Positions 53,223-63,070 are shown, counted from the stretch's first letter. The stretch is DNA of 64,000 nt from Planobacterium oryzisoli (GCF_015354315.1 NZ_JADKYY010000002.1:1-64000), one strand, 5' to 3'. Program-made: numbers and translations. Notes: a model not told the origin generated them from the sequence alone.

Positions 53223-54236
53223 ATGATTACCAGTTTAATAACACACTACGTGGGAAATGCGGTCCTACAGCATCCCCTAAAGCTATCTGAAGTATGCTGG
53301 GATCTCCCCCAAGCTTCCAAGGAATTATTGGAAGAAAAGATACTTCTGCAGTTTAAGTCTCTTGAAGAATTTGAATTCAAGCACGAGGTGTCATTGCAGC
53401 ACCATACCTTATATCAAGAAGTGAAAAAAATATTCGTAGGCAAGGAAGCATTTGTCACTTCTTCGCAGGAGATAGCCTCACGTCTTTATCATCTTGCATC
53501 AAATCCCCGAACCCCCGACGGTCATTTGCTTATTGCTAAGATTGAAAAGGATCCCGAAACCGAGGCCGATTACGATAAACTACTTATCCTAAAATTGGAG
53601 AGTATGGGATTTTACTTGAAATCGGAACAGGACGATGAACAAGTGGAACTCCACTTGAGCGAGGGCTTTATTTTAGATAAAATAGACAAAGGTTGCCTTG
53701 TTTATAATACTAATGAGGATAATGGCTACGTAGCACATGTGTTTGACAGAAAAAAAGGTGCAGATGCAGCATACTGGTTTGACAATTTTTTAAATGTCGC
53801 GCCAAGAGCTAATGAATTCTTTCATACCAATGAGACGCTCGCTCTGTACAAATCATACATCTCAAAACAGTTGCCTGCAGAATTTGAAGTTTCCAAAGCG
53901 GATCAGGCTGAATTTTTAAACAGGACAATGGATTTCTTTAGTGAGAAAGACCATTTTGATTTTAATGAATTTACGGAATCGGTATTAGAAGACAAGGAAC
54001 TAATTGAGAGTTTTGTCAACTATAAAACGGATCATGAGCATCAGACGCAAGTCTCGATTTCTGAAGATTTTAATATAGACCCCTTAGCAGTAAAGAAAAA
54101 CCAGCGGTTCTTTAAAAGTGTCATCAAGTTAGATAAAAACTTTCATATTTATGTGCACGGAGACCGCAAACGGATCGAAACGGGTCAAGATGAAAAAGGA
54201 AAATACTACCGGCTTTATTTTGACGAAGAGAAATAG
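53223..54236 (+). CDS. Nucleoid-associated protein (NdpA/YejK family)
   Basis: The 337-residue protein matches the NdpA (37-kDa nucleoid-associated protein) family: the start ITSLITHYVGNAVLQHPLKLSE, the middle HLLIAKIEKDPETEADYDKLLILKLES region, and AYWFDNFLNVAPRANEFFHTNE near 181-202 are in the expected order. The C-terminus has the typical VHGDRKRIETGQDEKGKYYRLYF. E. coli YejK is found in the spermidine nucleoid fraction; the molecular role in flavobacteria is not established. It is a single gene, convergent with cysteine synthase. Confidence 0.85.
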   Translation: MITSLITHYVGNAVLQHPLKLSEVCWDLPQASKELLEEKILLQFKSLEEFEFKHEVSLQHHTLYQEVKKIFVGKEAFVTSSQEIASRLYHLASNPRTPDGHLLIAKIEKDPETEADYDKLLILKLESMGFYLKSEQDDEQVELHLSEGFILDKIDKGCLVYNTNEDNGYVAHVFDRKKGADAAYWFDNFLNVAPRANEFFHTNETLALYKSYISKQLPAEFEVSKADQAEFLNRTMDFFSEKDHFDFNEFTESVLEDKELIESFVNYKTDHEHQTQVSISEDFNIDPLAVKKNQRFFKSVIKLDKNFHIYVHGDRKRIETGQDEKGKYYRLYFDEEK

Positions 54237-54271
54237 TGTCCAAACTCCGGTAGTATAATAGGTAAATTGTT

Positions 54272-55204
54272 TTATTGCGCGAAGATCTTTTCAGCGAATA
54301 GACCTTCAACCGACCAATAGCGTTCGCCGGTATCATAATTGAAGGTCAGAATCTTCTTAGGCTCTTGAATATCTTTAAGTTGTTTTACCACCGCGGCGAT
54401 TGATGCGCCAGTGGATATCCCTGCTAGTATTCCTTCTTCCCTGGCAAGGCGCTGGGTATATTCAAAAGCCTCTTCTTTAGATATTTTTATCACACCGTCT
54501 ACAGCCGCTCGGTCCAGCACCTTAGGAACAAATCCAGCACCGATACCCTGCAAAGGGTGTGGTCCTGGGGAACCCCCTGAAAGAACCGGTGAATCTTCCG
54601 GTTCTACTGCGAATGTTTCCATAGACGGGTTAGTTTCTTTCAGCACTTTCGAAACGCCTGAGATATGTCCCCCAGTTCCTACACCAGTAATTAAATAATC
54701 CACACCTCCTTGTAGTTCTTTCAAAATTTCCTGGGCGGTGGTAACTTCGTGAATCAAAGGGTTGGCCTTATTCTCAAACTGCTGGGGCACCCAGGAATTT
54801 GGAATCTGCTCGGCAAGTTGCATGGCTTTTTTTACCGCTCCACTCGTACCTTCGGCCTTTGGAGTGAGTACAAACTCAGCGCCATACGAGGACATAAGAA
54901 GTCTTCTTTCTCTACTCATGCTTTCGGGCATTACTAAGATAAGTTTGTATCCTTTGACGGCACATACCAAAGCTAGTCCCACTCCGGTATTACCTGATGT
55001 AGGCTCGATAATTACAGTGTCCTTCTTGAGCTTGCCCTCCTGCTCAGCTTTCTCAATCATTGCCAAGGCAATACGGTCTTTTATGCTCCCTCCCGGATTG
55101 AATTTTTCCATCTTTATGAACACATCGTGCTGACGTGGAACAATTTTGTTTAGTTTTATTAGAGGCGTGCCTCCAATAGTCTGTAAGATATTCTGATAAA
55201 TCAT
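54272..55204 (-). CDS. cysK: Cysteine synthase (O-acetylserine sulfhydrylase)
   Basis: This PLP enzyme makes cysteine from O-acetylserine and sulfide. The 310-residue protein has the PLP lysine in [17 protein letters not shown] (Lys near 42), the substrate loop [13 protein letters not shown] near 67-79, the phosphate cup [17 protein letters not shown] near 173-189, and [23 protein letters not shown]. The last motif, which binds the serine acetyltransferase C-terminus in the cysteine synthase complex, suggests CysK more than CysM. Serine acetyltransferase is encoded 16 bases upstream, so both steps from serine to cysteine are in one operon. Confidence 0.95.
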   Translation of the reverse strand: MIYQNILQTIGGTPLIKLNKIVPRQHDVFIKMEKFNPGGSIKDRIALAMIEKAEQEGKLKKDTVIIEPTSGNTGVGLALVCAVKGYKLILVMPESMSRERRLLMSSYGAEFVLTPKAEGTSGAVKKAMQLAEQIPNSWVPQQFENKANPLIHEVTTAQEILKELQGGVDYLITGVGTGGHISGVSKVLKETNPSMETFAVEPEDSPVLSGGSPGPHPLQGIGAGFVPKVLDRAAVDGVIKISKEEAFEYTQRLAREEGILAGISTGASIAAVVKQLKDIQEPKKILTFNYDTGERYWSVEGLFAEKIFAQ

Positions 55205-55220
55205 ATGCGTTTTGATTTTG

Positions 55221-56045
55221 TTAAATTATAAAATAGACAGGCTCCTCATTAGTAACACTGCTTTTTACCACTTTTTGACTTTTGTGGTAAACCATCGAAT
55301 AAGGTTCTATGCTTTCTGTAAGCCATACATTTCCTCCTACTACGCTACCTTTCCCTATTACCGTCTCACCTCCCAGTATGGTAGCATTGGCATATATTGT
55401 CACCTGGTCCTCTATGGTAGGGTGCCTCTTGAATTGTTCCGGATATTTTTCAACAGATAACGCGCCCAGAGTAACTCCCTGATAGATCTTGACGTGATTT
55501 CCTATCACAGTGGTTTCTCCAATGACCGCTCCCGTCCCATGATCTATGAAGAAATGAGATCCTATTTCTGCGCCTGGATGAATATCAATTCCGGTTTTAC
55601 TGTGGGCAAATTCCGTCCAGATTCGTGGCAGAAGCTCCACTCCTTTCTGATGAAGTGCATGTGCAAAACGGTATATAGCCACAGCGTAGAATCCTGGATA
55701 GGCATAGTACACCTCTTCTATACTCTTGGCAGCGGGGTCGCTCTGTAATGCACTACGGGCATCCAGTTCAAGCTTGCTGTAAATTTGAGGAAATTCCGAA
55801 AATAGCTCTTTTGTAAGCATCTTTGGATTGGTACTTTTATCCGAAACGGATGTAAGCAAGAATTCGAACTCAGTTTTAAACGATTCAATCCGATCCTTGA
55901 TTTCTAGCTCGGAACTGCAACGGTGGTAATCAAGGAAGAAAATAAAACGAAAGAACTGGTCGATGAAGTCTTCAATTCTTTTTTTTTCCAGATCGTATCT
56001 ACGATTGGAATAGCCTTCAAAAATGTGCGTAACCAAATTACTCAT
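55221..56045 (-). CDS. cysE: Serine O-acetyltransferase
   Basis: It acetylates serine with acetyl-CoA, the step before cysteine synthase. The 274-residue protein has an N-terminal helical domain and a left-handed beta-helix of hexapeptide repeats starting [28 protein letters not shown] (about 152-179), with the active-site His-Asp pair. [10 protein letters not shown] and the C-terminal [16 protein letters not shown] follow. The tail ends [11 protein letters not shown], whose final isoleucine is the residue that inserts into CysK in known complexes. It lies directly upstream of the cysteine synthase gene. Confidence 0.93.
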   Translation of the reverse strand: MSNLVTHIFEGYSNRRYDLEKKRIEDFIDQFFRFIFFLDYHRCSSELEIKDRIESFKTEFEFLLTSVSDKSTNPKMLTKELFSEFPQIYSKLELDARSALQSDPAAKSIEEVYYAYPGFYAVAIYRFAHALHQKGVELLPRIWTEFAHSKTGIDIHPGAEIGSHFFIDHGTGAVIGETTVIGNHVKIYQGVTLGALSVEKYPEQFKRHPTIEDQVTIYANATILGGETVIGKGSVVGGNVWLTESIEPYSMVYHKSQKVVKSSVTNEEPVYFII

Positions 56046-56169
56046 AATACAAAGGTAGATGTTTATGGATATAAAGCACAGGGCTTTCCGTTAATAGTTT
56101 CACTTGAAGATTTCGTTTATTTCTATCGGAACCAGAAGTCTTAATATGACAAAAATTGTTCCATTTGCA

Positions 56170-56200
56170 TTGTCTATCCAGCCACATATTTGTAAATTTG
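56170..56200 (+). promoter_or_regulatory. Promoter of mdh
   Basis: TTG at 56170-56172, a 20-base spacer and the -7 box TAAATTTG at 56193-56200 approach the Bacteroidetes consensus. The ATG follows at 56259, leaving a leader of roughly 50 bases. Nothing else stands out in the 213-base gap. Confidence 0.55.
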
Positions 56201-56258
56201 AATACAATTTTCAACTCTATGAAGGTTGATAGACCCGATACAATTTAAATAATATATT

Positions 56259-57185
56259 ATGAAAGTAACCGTAGTAGGTGCAGGAGCTGTAGGAGCTAGC
56301 TGTGCAGAATACATTGCGATGAAGAACTTCTGTTCAGAGGTAGTGCTTGTGGATATTAAAGAAGGATTCGCCGAGGGAAAGGCAATGGATTTGATGCAAA
56401 CTGCATCATTAAATGGATTTGATACCAAAATATCTGGAAGTACAGCGGATTATTCTAAAACAGCTGGGTCTGATGTGGCCGTAATAACTTCGGGCATACC
56501 ACGTAAACCAGGTATGACCAGAGAGGAACTAATCGGTATCAATGCGGGCATTGTCAAGGAAGTTACTGAAAACCTGGTAAAACATTCTCCAGATGTAATT
56601 ATAATAGTAGTTTCAAACCCAATGGATACTATGGCTTATCTGGTACATAAAACCTCAGGACTTCCTAAAAATAAGATAATAGGTATGGGAGGAGCATTAG
56701 ATAGTGCTCGTTTTAAATACCGACTAGCGGAAGCATTGGATGCTCCTATTTCCGATGTAGATGGAATGGTGATTGCTGCCCACAGTGATACAGGCATGTT
56801 GCCATTGTTAAGCAAAGCTACTCGTAATGGGGTGCCAGTAAGTGAATTCCTCTCTGAGGACCAACTAAGTTACGTTCTGGAAGAAACTAAAGTAGGAGGA
56901 GCCACTTTAACAAAGCTTCTAGGTACCTCAGCTTGGTATGCTCCGGGAGCGGCCGTTTCGGTAATGGTACAGGCCATTGCATGCGACCAGAAAAAAATGA
57001 TACCTTGTTCGCTAATGCTTGATGGAGAGTATGGAGAATCTGATATTTGCTTAGGAGTGCCTGCCATAATCGGTAAGAATGGAGTGGAGCAAATAGTAGA
57101 AATTCCTTTGACCTCTGAGGAAAAAGAGAAATTTCAGGCTGCTGCGAAAGCAGTGCGTGAAGTCAACGGGGATTTAAAATTCTAA
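56259..57185 (+). CDS. mdh: Malate dehydrogenase (LDH-like type)
   Basis: It oxidises malate to oxaloacetate with NAD+ in the TCA cycle. The 308-residue protein has the NAD-binding GAGAVGASCAEY (about 7-18), the substrate arginines in SGIPRKPGMTREEL near 79-92, VSNPMDTMAYLVHKTSGLP near 117-135 and the catalytic histidine region IAAHSDTGMLPLLSKAT near 170-186. The GAHSDTGMLPL form here has HSDTG where many have HGDTM, a typical variant of the LDH-like MDH. Single gene with promoter and terminator. Confidence 0.93.
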   Translation: MKVTVVGAGAVGASCAEYIAMKNFCSEVVLVDIKEGFAEGKAMDLMQTASLNGFDTKISGSTADYSKTAGSDVAVITSGIPRKPGMTREELIGINAGIVKEVTENLVKHSPDVIIIVVSNPMDTMAYLVHKTSGLPKNKIIGMGGALDSARFKYRLAEALDAPISDVDGMVIAAHSDTGMLPLLSKATRNGVPVSEFLSEDQLSYVLEETKVGGATLTKLLGTSAWYAPGAAVSVMVQAIACDQKKMIPCSLMLDGEYGESDICLGVPAIIGKNGVEQIVEIPLTSEEKEKFQAAAKAVREVNGDLKF

Positions 57186-57205
57186 GCTTATTTCACCTGA
57201 ATAAA

Positions 57206-57235
57206 AAATGGAGCTCCCGTCGGTGAGCTCCATTT
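57206..57235. terminator. Bidirectional terminator between mdh and phoA
   Basis: Arms AAATGGAGCTC/GAGCTCCATTT (57206-57216 with 57225-57235) and A/T-rich flanks lie between convergent genes. Confidence 0.85.
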
Positions 57236-57239
57236 CTAT

Positions 57240-58649
57240 TTAGAACTTGTTTTCCACATGGGCGGCTACTAGTAGCATCTCGTGTATATCGGTATTTCTT
57301 ATAAAAGGTTTTAAATTTTCACTTCCCGGACCGTACATTGCAATTTCGGTATAATCAGCACTGTGGTCCATACTGATCCACCCTACGGATATATACTGTT
57401 TCTGTATTTCGGCCAGAAGCTTAAAAGGTAAATGACGAGCATTATAGACCCCATTTTCCATACTCGCTTCTTTATAGTAGGATAATAACTGAGCCGCTTC
57501 TTCGTCAGTAATTCTTATTGCTGCATTTGCTTCCGCTACTCGTTCTATTATTTGATTTTTAGTGGTTGAAGGAGTGATGCCTTGAAGAATCCATTCGTTG
57601 GAATGCGTGAAGTGGTGTACACGGTCAAAATTCTTGTCGGCCTCTTTTCCGTATATTATTCCAGGGTTTGCATTTCCATGATCGCTTGTAATGACAACCA
57701 AAGTGTTTCCATCTTTCATTGCAAAATCTAACACTTTTCCCACTGCCTCATCAAAGGCAAGTTGGTCGTACAGTAGGCCGCCGATATCATTACCATGTGC
57801 TGCCCAATCCACTTTACCCGCCTCAATCTGAAGTACAAATCCTTGGGGATGCGATTGCATCTGTTCAATGGCCTTGACGCTCATTTCCGCTAATGTTGGA
57901 ACGTTAGTGGAGAGAAGGGAAGAACTGTTGTGATCGATCGAATAGGGTAGTCCGTCCGTCTCGAATATGCCCAGGAGCGGATAATGAACCGAAGCCTTAA
58001 GCAGCTCCTCCTTTGATTTTACTACGGAATAGCCCTTCGTGCGAAATTTCTGGTACATGTCTGTTTTATCGTCTCTAAAGGAAGCATCAAAATACTTGCT
58101 TCCGCCTCCCAGCAGAACATCAAATCCTAAGGTGCTGTAAAGGGAAGCAATCTGCTCCTGTGAATTTCTGCTCTTGGTAGCAACGCTAAAACCGGCAGGA
58201 GTTGCATGGGTAATGGGCACTGTTGTAACGCAACCCACCTTTTTTCCCGATTTTTTGAATTTTTGAAGTATGGGTAAATATTCCTCTCCACTCGGACTTA
58301 TATTAAGACTTCCATTATTTACTCTTTGTCCACCACCCCACGAGGAACTTGCCGCGGCCGAGTCGGTCACAATGGAGTTAAGTGAAGCCATGTCCATTAA
58401 ACCTCGTTGTACCTGGCTTTGTTCATAAAGGGATATCCAATGGGAAGGTCTGCCAAATTTTCTCCTTGAGTACAGATCTGCCATTGCTAACGTACCACTA
58501 CTCATACCGTCACTAACCATAAAAATAATATTCTTGGCTCTTTTCGAAGATGGGGCAAGGGGGAGAACCTGCCCTTTGGAGATTATTGGAGTTAAAGCTA
58601 GTCCGCCTAGTGCAAGGCTACCGCCTCTAAGAAAATCTCTTCTTTTCAT
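57240..58649 (-). CDS. phoA: PhoA-type alkaline phosphatase with Tat signal
   Basis: This 469-residue protein is a PhoA-family alkaline phosphatase. It has a metal aspartate in FMVSDGMSSG (Asp47), the nucleophilic Ser97 in NSIVTDSAAASSSW, the metal-binding VDWAAHGNDIGG near 278 and VITSDHGNANPG near 321. The signal peptide contains RRDFLRGG, a twin-arginine motif, so export in folded form is likely. PhoA hydrolyses phosphate monoesters in the periplasm. It is divergent from the unrelated PafA-type phosphatase gene, sharing a 111-base intergenic region. Confidence 0.93.
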   Translation of the reverse strand: MKRRDFLRGGSLALGGLALTPIISKGQVLPLAPSSKRAKNIIFMVSDGMSSGTLAMADLYSRRKFGRPSHWISLYEQSQVQRGLMDMASLNSIVTDSAAASSSWGGGQRVNNGSLNISPSGEEYLPILQKFKKSGKKVGCVTTVPITHATPAGFSVATKSRNSQEQIASLYSTLGFDVLLGGGSKYFDASFRDDKTDMYQKFRTKGYSVVKSKEELLKASVHYPLLGIFETDGLPYSIDHNSSSLLSTNVPTLAEMSVKAIEQMQSHPQGFVLQIEAGKVDWAAHGNDIGGLLYDQLAFDEAVGKVLDFAMKDGNTLVVITSDHGNANPGIIYGKEADKNFDRVHHFTHSNEWILQGITPSTTKNQIIERVAEANAAIRITDEEAAQLLSYYKEASMENGVYNARHLPFKLLAEIQKQYISVGWISMDHSADYTEIAMYGPGSENLKPFIRNTDIHEMLLVAAHVENKF

Positions 58650-58735
58650 TGTAATTTATTTTTTCAAAAATATCAAAACGAATGTTAAGCCAATATGAAA
58701 TATCGTAGAAAGAACTTCTACAGAGTAAATTATGC

Positions 58736-58743
58736 TAAATTTG
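58736..58743 (+). promoter_or_regulatory. -7 box of the pafA promoter
   Basis: TAAATTTG matches TAnnTTTG, 17 bases before the ATG at 58761. No clear Pho box or -33 element is seen. Confidence 0.45.
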
Positions 58744-58760
58744 CCATAAAATAAAGAGTC

Positions 58761-60392
58761 ATGAAAATCCGTGGTATTGTAGCAGTTTTGCTTTTTAGTG
58801 GTGTAATTTTCAGTAGTGCGCAACAAATTGAACAACCTCCTAAGCTGGTTGTGGGAATGGTCGTAGACCAGATGCGCTGGGACCAATTATACCGATTCGA
58901 AAAACATTTCGGTGAAGGTGGTTTTAATCGGCTTTTAAAGGAAGGGTATAATTTCAATAATGTCATGATTAACTATATTCCAACCGTTACGGCATTGGGA
59001 CATACGTCGGTGTATACTGGTTCGGTTCCTTCCATTCACGGAATTGCCGGAAACGATTGGACCGATCGTAGAACTGGACAAAATGTATATTGTACCACAG
59101 ACGCGTCCGTCAAAGGCGTGGGATCTTCTAGTGAGAAAATAGGAGCGCATTCACCCCATAATTTATGGAGTACCACTATTACGGACCAATTGCGAATGGC
59201 TAGTAATTTTAGATCCAAAGTAGTTGGGGTTTCACTTAAAGATAGGGCAGCCATCCTTCCTGCGGGGCATAACCCTACTGCAGCATTTTGGTTTGACGAG
59301 GGAACGGGGCACTTTGTGACGAGTTCGTACTATATGAATGAACTTCCGGAATGGGTTCGCAAATTTAACAGCAAAGACATAGGAAGTCAACTCGTACGAA
59401 ATGGCTGGAATACTCTAAAGGACATTCGCGAGTATAAAGAAAGCACGGAAGACAACATGCCATGGGAAAATACCATCGGCAGTGCTAAAGAACCTGTTTT
59501 CCCTTATAGTAACTTAGCCAAAGACTATAACGAGAAGAAAGGGGTAATCCGGTCTACTCCCTTTGGTAACACCCTCACACTTCGAATGGCTGAAGCATCG
59601 CTGGAAGGCTATCAGTTAGGGCGTGGTGAAGAAACGGATTTTCTGGTAGTCAATATTGCCTCCACAGATTACGTTGGTCACACTTTTGGGCCTAATTCTA
59701 TTGAAGTTCAGGATACCTATTTGCGATTAGATAAGGACTTGGAGATTTTCCTAAATGCCTTAGACCAGAAAGTAGGCAAAGGAAATTACCTATTCTTCCT
59801 TACTTCCGACCATGGTGCAGCGCATTCAGTAGCTTATATGAAGCAAAACAAAATGAGTTCAGATTTTTTTGATAAAGACTTACTCAGTGGTTTAGAAAAG
59901 GAACTGGAAACTTTACTAGGTCAGAAAGATCTTATTTATACCATTGACAATTACCAAGTGTATTTTAATGAGTCTTCAATAATGAAAAATGGACTTTCAC
60001 TCGAGCAGGTAAGCAAAGCGACCACCGATTATCTTAATAGAGACCCGCGAGTGCTCTATGCCGTTGATTTAAGCAAAGTGGGTTCCGCACCAATTCCCGA
60101 ACCCATAAAATCAAGAATTATTAATGGCTATAATTGGCAACGCAGCGGACATATCCAGATTATAAGTCACGATGCTATGTTACCTAGCTATTCACTTAAG
60201 GGAACCACGCATAGTGTATGGAATTCCTATGATGCACATATTCCGCTCATTTTTATGGGTAAAGGTATCTCTCAGGGGCAGAGTAGTAAGCCTTACTATA
60301 TGACAGATATTGCGCCTACCCTCGCGCAACTTCTAAAAATTGAAAACCCGAGTGGCAATATCGGAGAGCCGATAGTAGAACTCTTGGATTAG
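58761..60392 (+). CDS. pafA: PafA-type alkaline phosphatase
   Basis: PafA-like enzymes are Zn-dependent, phosphate-insensitive phosphatases of the alkaline phosphatase superfamily, known from flavobacteria. The 543-residue protein has a Sec signal peptide (cleavage near SSAQQ), a zinc aspartate in MVVDQMRWDQ (Asp36), the nucleophilic Thr77 in PTVTALGHTSVYTGS, Asn98 in IAGNDW, and Lys160 and Arg162 in GVSLKDRAAILPAGH. These correspond to Thr79, Asn100, Lys162 and Arg164 of the characterised Elizabethkingia enzyme, from memory. Distal zinc ligands lie in TSDHGAAHSV. All catalytic residues appear intact. Divergent from phoA. Confidence 0.95.
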   Translation: MKIRGIVAVLLFSGVIFSSAQQIEQPPKLVVGMVVDQMRWDQLYRFEKHFGEGGFNRLLKEGYNFNNVMINYIPTVTALGHTSVYTGSVPSIHGIAGNDWTDRRTGQNVYCTTDASVKGVGSSSEKIGAHSPHNLWSTTITDQLRMASNFRSKVVGVSLKDRAAILPAGHNPTAAFWFDEGTGHFVTSSYYMNELPEWVRKFNSKDIGSQLVRNGWNTLKDIREYKESTEDNMPWENTIGSAKEPVFPYSNLAKDYNEKKGVIRSTPFGNTLTLRMAEASLEGYQLGRGEETDFLVVNIASTDYVGHTFGPNSIEVQDTYLRLDKDLEIFLNALDQKVGKGNYLFFLTSDHGAAHSVAYMKQNKMSSDFFDKDLLSGLEKELETLLGQKDLIYTIDNYQVYFNESSIMKNGLSLEQVSKATTDYLNRDPRVLYAVDLSKVGSAPIPEPIKSRIINGYNWQRSGHIQIISHDAMLPSYSLKGTTHSVWNSYDAHIPLIFMGKGISQGQSSKPYYMTDIAPTLAQLLKIENPSGNIGEPIVELLD

Positions 60393-60394
60393 AA

Positions 60395-60428
60395 AAAAAA
60401 GGCTTTTTCGATCGAAAAAGCCTTTTTT
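60395..60428. terminator. Perfect-palindrome bidirectional terminator
   Basis: The 34 bases are a perfect inverted repeat: A6, GGC, TTTTTCG, ATCG centre, then the complement ending in T6. It lies between pafA and the convergent DUF4136 gene and supplies a T run for either direction. Confidence 0.9.
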
Positions 60429-60433
60429 ATTTA

Positions 60434-60961
60434 TTAATTTTTTTCCGGTGGGTATTGAGAGAATATCTCTTCAATAATTTGCGGTATCTGCTTCTGTTTC
60501 GCTTTAGGAGAATCGATTGAGATTCCTTCTCCGATTCCTTGCCATACTAACTTTTGCGTTTTAGCATCAATTATATCAATTACCAGTGCTCCTTGATTGT
60601 AATTGGACGACCAGGTTCGTCCCATTCCAACCCCCCAGCCCCAAGGGCTTCCCCATCCGTACATTCCGAATGGACGGGAGGATTGTACTTCATTAATTTT
60701 CTTATGACGTGCTTTCACGTTGATGATTAAATCCGGATTATTATCCACCTTCAGTCCTTTGGCCTGCAATTGCTTAGAGACCTCATTAAGAACCCTGTCT
60801 TTATCTAAATCGTTAAGCTTTAAATCGTCAATTCTTAATTTGTAGCTGTCGTAGGTGCTAAACTGGGCGGTTTCTGCATAATCACTTTGAACCTGAAATG
60901 GACTACAGGAAAAGAGTAATACAGCTGTAGAGATCATGAGTAGAAAAACTGATTTTTTCAT
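60434..60961 (-). CDS. DUF4136 lipoprotein
   Basis: The 175-residue protein has a lipoprotein signal (Cys at 19, LLFSC) followed by the DUF4136 pattern: VQSDYAETAQFSTYDSYKL near 24-42 and DLIINVKARHKKINEV near 82-97. It ends with the conserved LVIDIIDAKTQKLVWQGIGEG segment near 126-146. The family is common in Bacteroidetes and Proteobacteria; function is unknown. The start overlaps the stop of the DUF5522 gene (ATGA), so the two are coupled. Confidence 0.88.
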   Translation of the reverse strand: MKKSVFLLMISTAVLLFSCSPFQVQSDYAETAQFSTYDSYKLRIDDLKLNDLDKDRVLNEVSKQLQAKGLKVDNNPDLIINVKARHKKINEVQSSRPFGMYGWGSPWGWGVGMGRTWSSNYNQGALVIDIIDAKTQKLVWQGIGEGISIDSPKAKQKQIPQIIEEIFSQYPPEKN

Positions 60962-61143
60962 TTTTTGCTTTTTAGTTGATTGTTTTTAAAAGTGTCGGTC
61001 TTTTTATCGTAACCGTAAGGGCAGTGTTTGCAGCCACTTTTACAGCAGTAGCCACGCTTAAGATGGTAGGCCTCTGTGAAAACGCGGTATCCCTGCTCGT
61101 TGTAATAAAAATCCTCACCTTCTTTGATGTTCAAATTACTCAT
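60958..61143 (-). CDS. DUF5522 small cysteine-rich protein
   Basis: The 61-residue protein has a tight cysteine cluster RGYCCKSGCKHCPYGY near 30-45, after an acidic start (IKEGEDFYYNEQGYRVFTEAYHL). This is the DUF5522 pattern, and the four cysteines suggest a metal or Fe-S site. No function is known. It overlaps the DUF4136 lipoprotein start by four bases. It lacks a signal peptide and is probably cytoplasmic. Confidence 0.82.
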   Translation of the reverse strand: MSNLNIKEGEDFYYNEQGYRVFTEAYHLKRGYCCKSGCKHCPYGYDKKTDTFKNNQLKSKK

Positions 61144-61182
61144 TGGTTAAATGCAAATCTATAATTTACGTAATATTGCTCT

Positions 61183-61509
61183 GTGATTATTCTTGCCTCA
61201 TTAATACTCAAAAATACAAAAATTAACGCCCTGACACTATTTCCTTTTATTTTGGTGCGTGAACGAAAAGATTTTAAGGATACGGTTTTGTTAAACCACG
61301 AGAAGATACATCTTCGGCAGCAGTTAGAACTTCTAGTGGTGCTATTCTATGTGTGGTATGTATTGGAATTCTATTATCATTGGTTTCGTTTGCGTAATAG
61401 GGAACTGGCATACCGGAGTATTTCGTTTGAAAAGGAAGCCTATGCCAACGAGAGGGATTCCCAATATCTATCCAAGCGTACATTTTGGCAGTTTCTAAAA
61501 TATAGGTAA
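61183..61509 (+). CDS. Small conserved-looking protein with an HExxH motif
   Basis: The 108-residue product contains NHEKIHLRQQLELLVVLFY near 38-56, an HExxH zinc-protease-type motif followed by a hydrophobic helix, and FEKEAYANERDSQYL near 82-96, whose glutamate could be a third ligand. The layout recalls the core of M56/BlaR1-like membrane peptidases, much shortened. The frame begins right after a stop and offers only GTG at 61183 as a usable start. Reality as a gene is supported by the motif and by its separation from its neighbours, but the start is uncertain. Confidence 0.65.
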   Translation: MIILASLILKNTKINALTLFPFILVRERKDFKDTVLLNHEKIHLRQQLELLVVLFYVWYVLEFYYHWFRLRNRELAYRSISFEKEAYANERDSQYLSKRTFWQFLKYR

Positions 61510-61594
61510 GACACGTTGTTTTTAAGCACCTCTGAAGGTGCTAGTACAGTAAGGTAAAAATGGTTCTGTACCGGATAATTACCTTGCTTTTTTG

Positions 61595-61602
61595 TACCTT
61601 TG
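61595..61602 (+). promoter_or_regulatory. -7 box of the asnS promoter
   Basis: TACCTTTG matches TAnnTTTG, 19 bases before the ATG at 61622. Confidence 0.5.
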
Positions 61603-61621
61603 CATTATACAGATTACATCT

Positions 61622-63070
61622 ATGGAAAAGAAAACGGTTAGGGATATTTTAGAAGGTTATAAGAAGTTTTTGCATCATGATATAACAGTTTATGGTTGGG
61701 TTCGAGCGTTCCGCTCCAACCGCTTTATTGCTTTAAATGACGGGTCCACAATTAAAAACCTGCAGATTGTAGTTGAGTTTTCCGAATTTGACGAACAGCT
61801 GTTAAAAAACATTAATACCGGCTCTTCTTTAAAAATACTTGGCGAAGTAGTAGAAAGCCAAGGTGCCGGACAGACGGTAGAAATCATTGCAAAGAAAATC
61901 ATCGTTTTAGGAGATAATCATTTTGAAGAATTACAAAAAACTATTCTTCAACCAAAGAGGCATTCCTTGGAGAAGCTTAGGGAAGAGGCACACTTGCGGT
62001 TTCGGACTAATTTATTTGGTGCAATTTTTAGAGTGCGTAGTGCTGTTAGTTTTGCAATTCACGAATTTTTTAACAAAAAGCAGTTTTTCTATATTAACAC
62101 TCCCATCATAACAGGTGCTGATGCAGAAGGTGCGGGGGAAATGTTTAGTGTCACTGCCCTTAATTTAAGTGATCTTCCAAAGGATGCGCAAGGTGCGGTT
62201 GATTTTACGCAGGACTTTTTTGGCAAGAAAACGAACTTGACCGTATCTGGTCAGTTAGAAGCAGAGACCGCGGCTATGGGACTAGGAAGAGTATATACCT
62301 TTGGGCCTACTTTCCGTGCGGAGAATTCTAACACTACGAGGCATCTAGCGGAATTCTGGATGGTTGAGCCTGAAGTAGCTTTCAATAATCTCGAAGATAA
62401 TATTGATTTGGCAGAAGATTTTTTAAAATACGTAATCGGTTATGTACTAGAAAATTGCAAGGACGACTTGGCTTTCTTGGACGAGCGATTCACTCAGGAG
62501 CAAAATCAGAAACCGGAAAAGGACAGAGCTAAGGAAGGACTTATCGAAAAATTGGAGAATGTACTTTCCAAAAGATTTAAAAGAGTGTCCTACACGGAGG
62601 CTATTGAAATCCTAATGAACTCCAAAGAGAATAAAAAAGGTAAGTTTCAGTTTCCTGTAGAAAATTGGGGAACAGACCTGCAGTCTGAACATGAACGCTA
62701 TTTGGTAGAAAAACATTTTGAATGTCCTGTAGTATTGTTCGATTACCCTAAAGAAATTAAAGCCTTTTACATGAGGCTAAACGACGATGGTAAAACAGTG
62801 GCCGCAATGGATGTCCTTTTCCCAGGGATTGGAGAAATTATAGGAGGATCACAAAGAGAGGACCGTCTTTCAGTTTTAAAGGCAAAAATGGAGCAGATGG
62901 ATGTGGATACTGAGGAACTGTGGTGGTATCTAGACACTAGGAAATTTGGATCTGTACCTCACGCCGGATTTGGTCTAGGTTTGGAGCGACTGGTCCTGTT
63001 TGTTACCGGAATGACTAATATTCGAGACGTCATACCTTTCGCTAGAACACCGAAGAATGCGGAATTTTAA
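61622..63070 (+). CDS. asnS: Asparaginyl-tRNA synthetase
   Basis: AsnRS charges tRNA-Asn. From the ATG at 61622 the protein has 482 residues (an in-frame TTG lies 30 bases earlier and is disfavoured by the -7 box between). It has an OB-fold anticodon-binding domain ([20 protein letters not shown], about 23-42) and the class II catalytic domain: motif 2 in [23 protein letters not shown] near 226-248, and motif 3 in [19 protein letters not shown] near 446-464. Monocistronic. Confidence 0.97.
   Translation: MEKKTVRDILEGYKKFLHHDITVYGWVRAFRSNRFIALNDGSTIKNLQIVVEFSEFDEQLLKNINTGSSLKILGEVVESQGAGQTVEIIAKKIIVLGDNHFEELQKTILQPKRHSLEKLREEAHLRFRTNLFGAIFRVRSAVSFAIHEFFNKKQFFYINTPIITGADAEGAGEMFSVTALNLSDLPKDAQGAVDFTQDFFGKKTNLTVSGQLEAETAAMGLGRVYTFGPTFRAENSNTTRHLAEFWMVEPEVAFNNLEDNIDLAEDFLKYVIGYVLENCKDDLAFLDERFTQEQNQKPEKDRAKEGLIEKLENVLSKRFKRVSYTEAIEILMNSKENKKGKFQFPVENWGTDLQSEHERYLVEKHFECPVVLFDYPKEIKAFYMRLNDDGKTVAAMDVLFPGIGEIIGGSQREDRLSVLKAKMEQMDVDTEELWWYLDTRKFGSVPHAGFGLGLERLVLFVTGMTNIRDVIPFARTPKNAEF

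Noticed and set aside
61592-61621. TTG start for asnS
   Set aside because: A -7 promoter box (61595-61602) overlaps this stretch, so the transcript begins after it; the ATG at 61622 fits AsnRS length.
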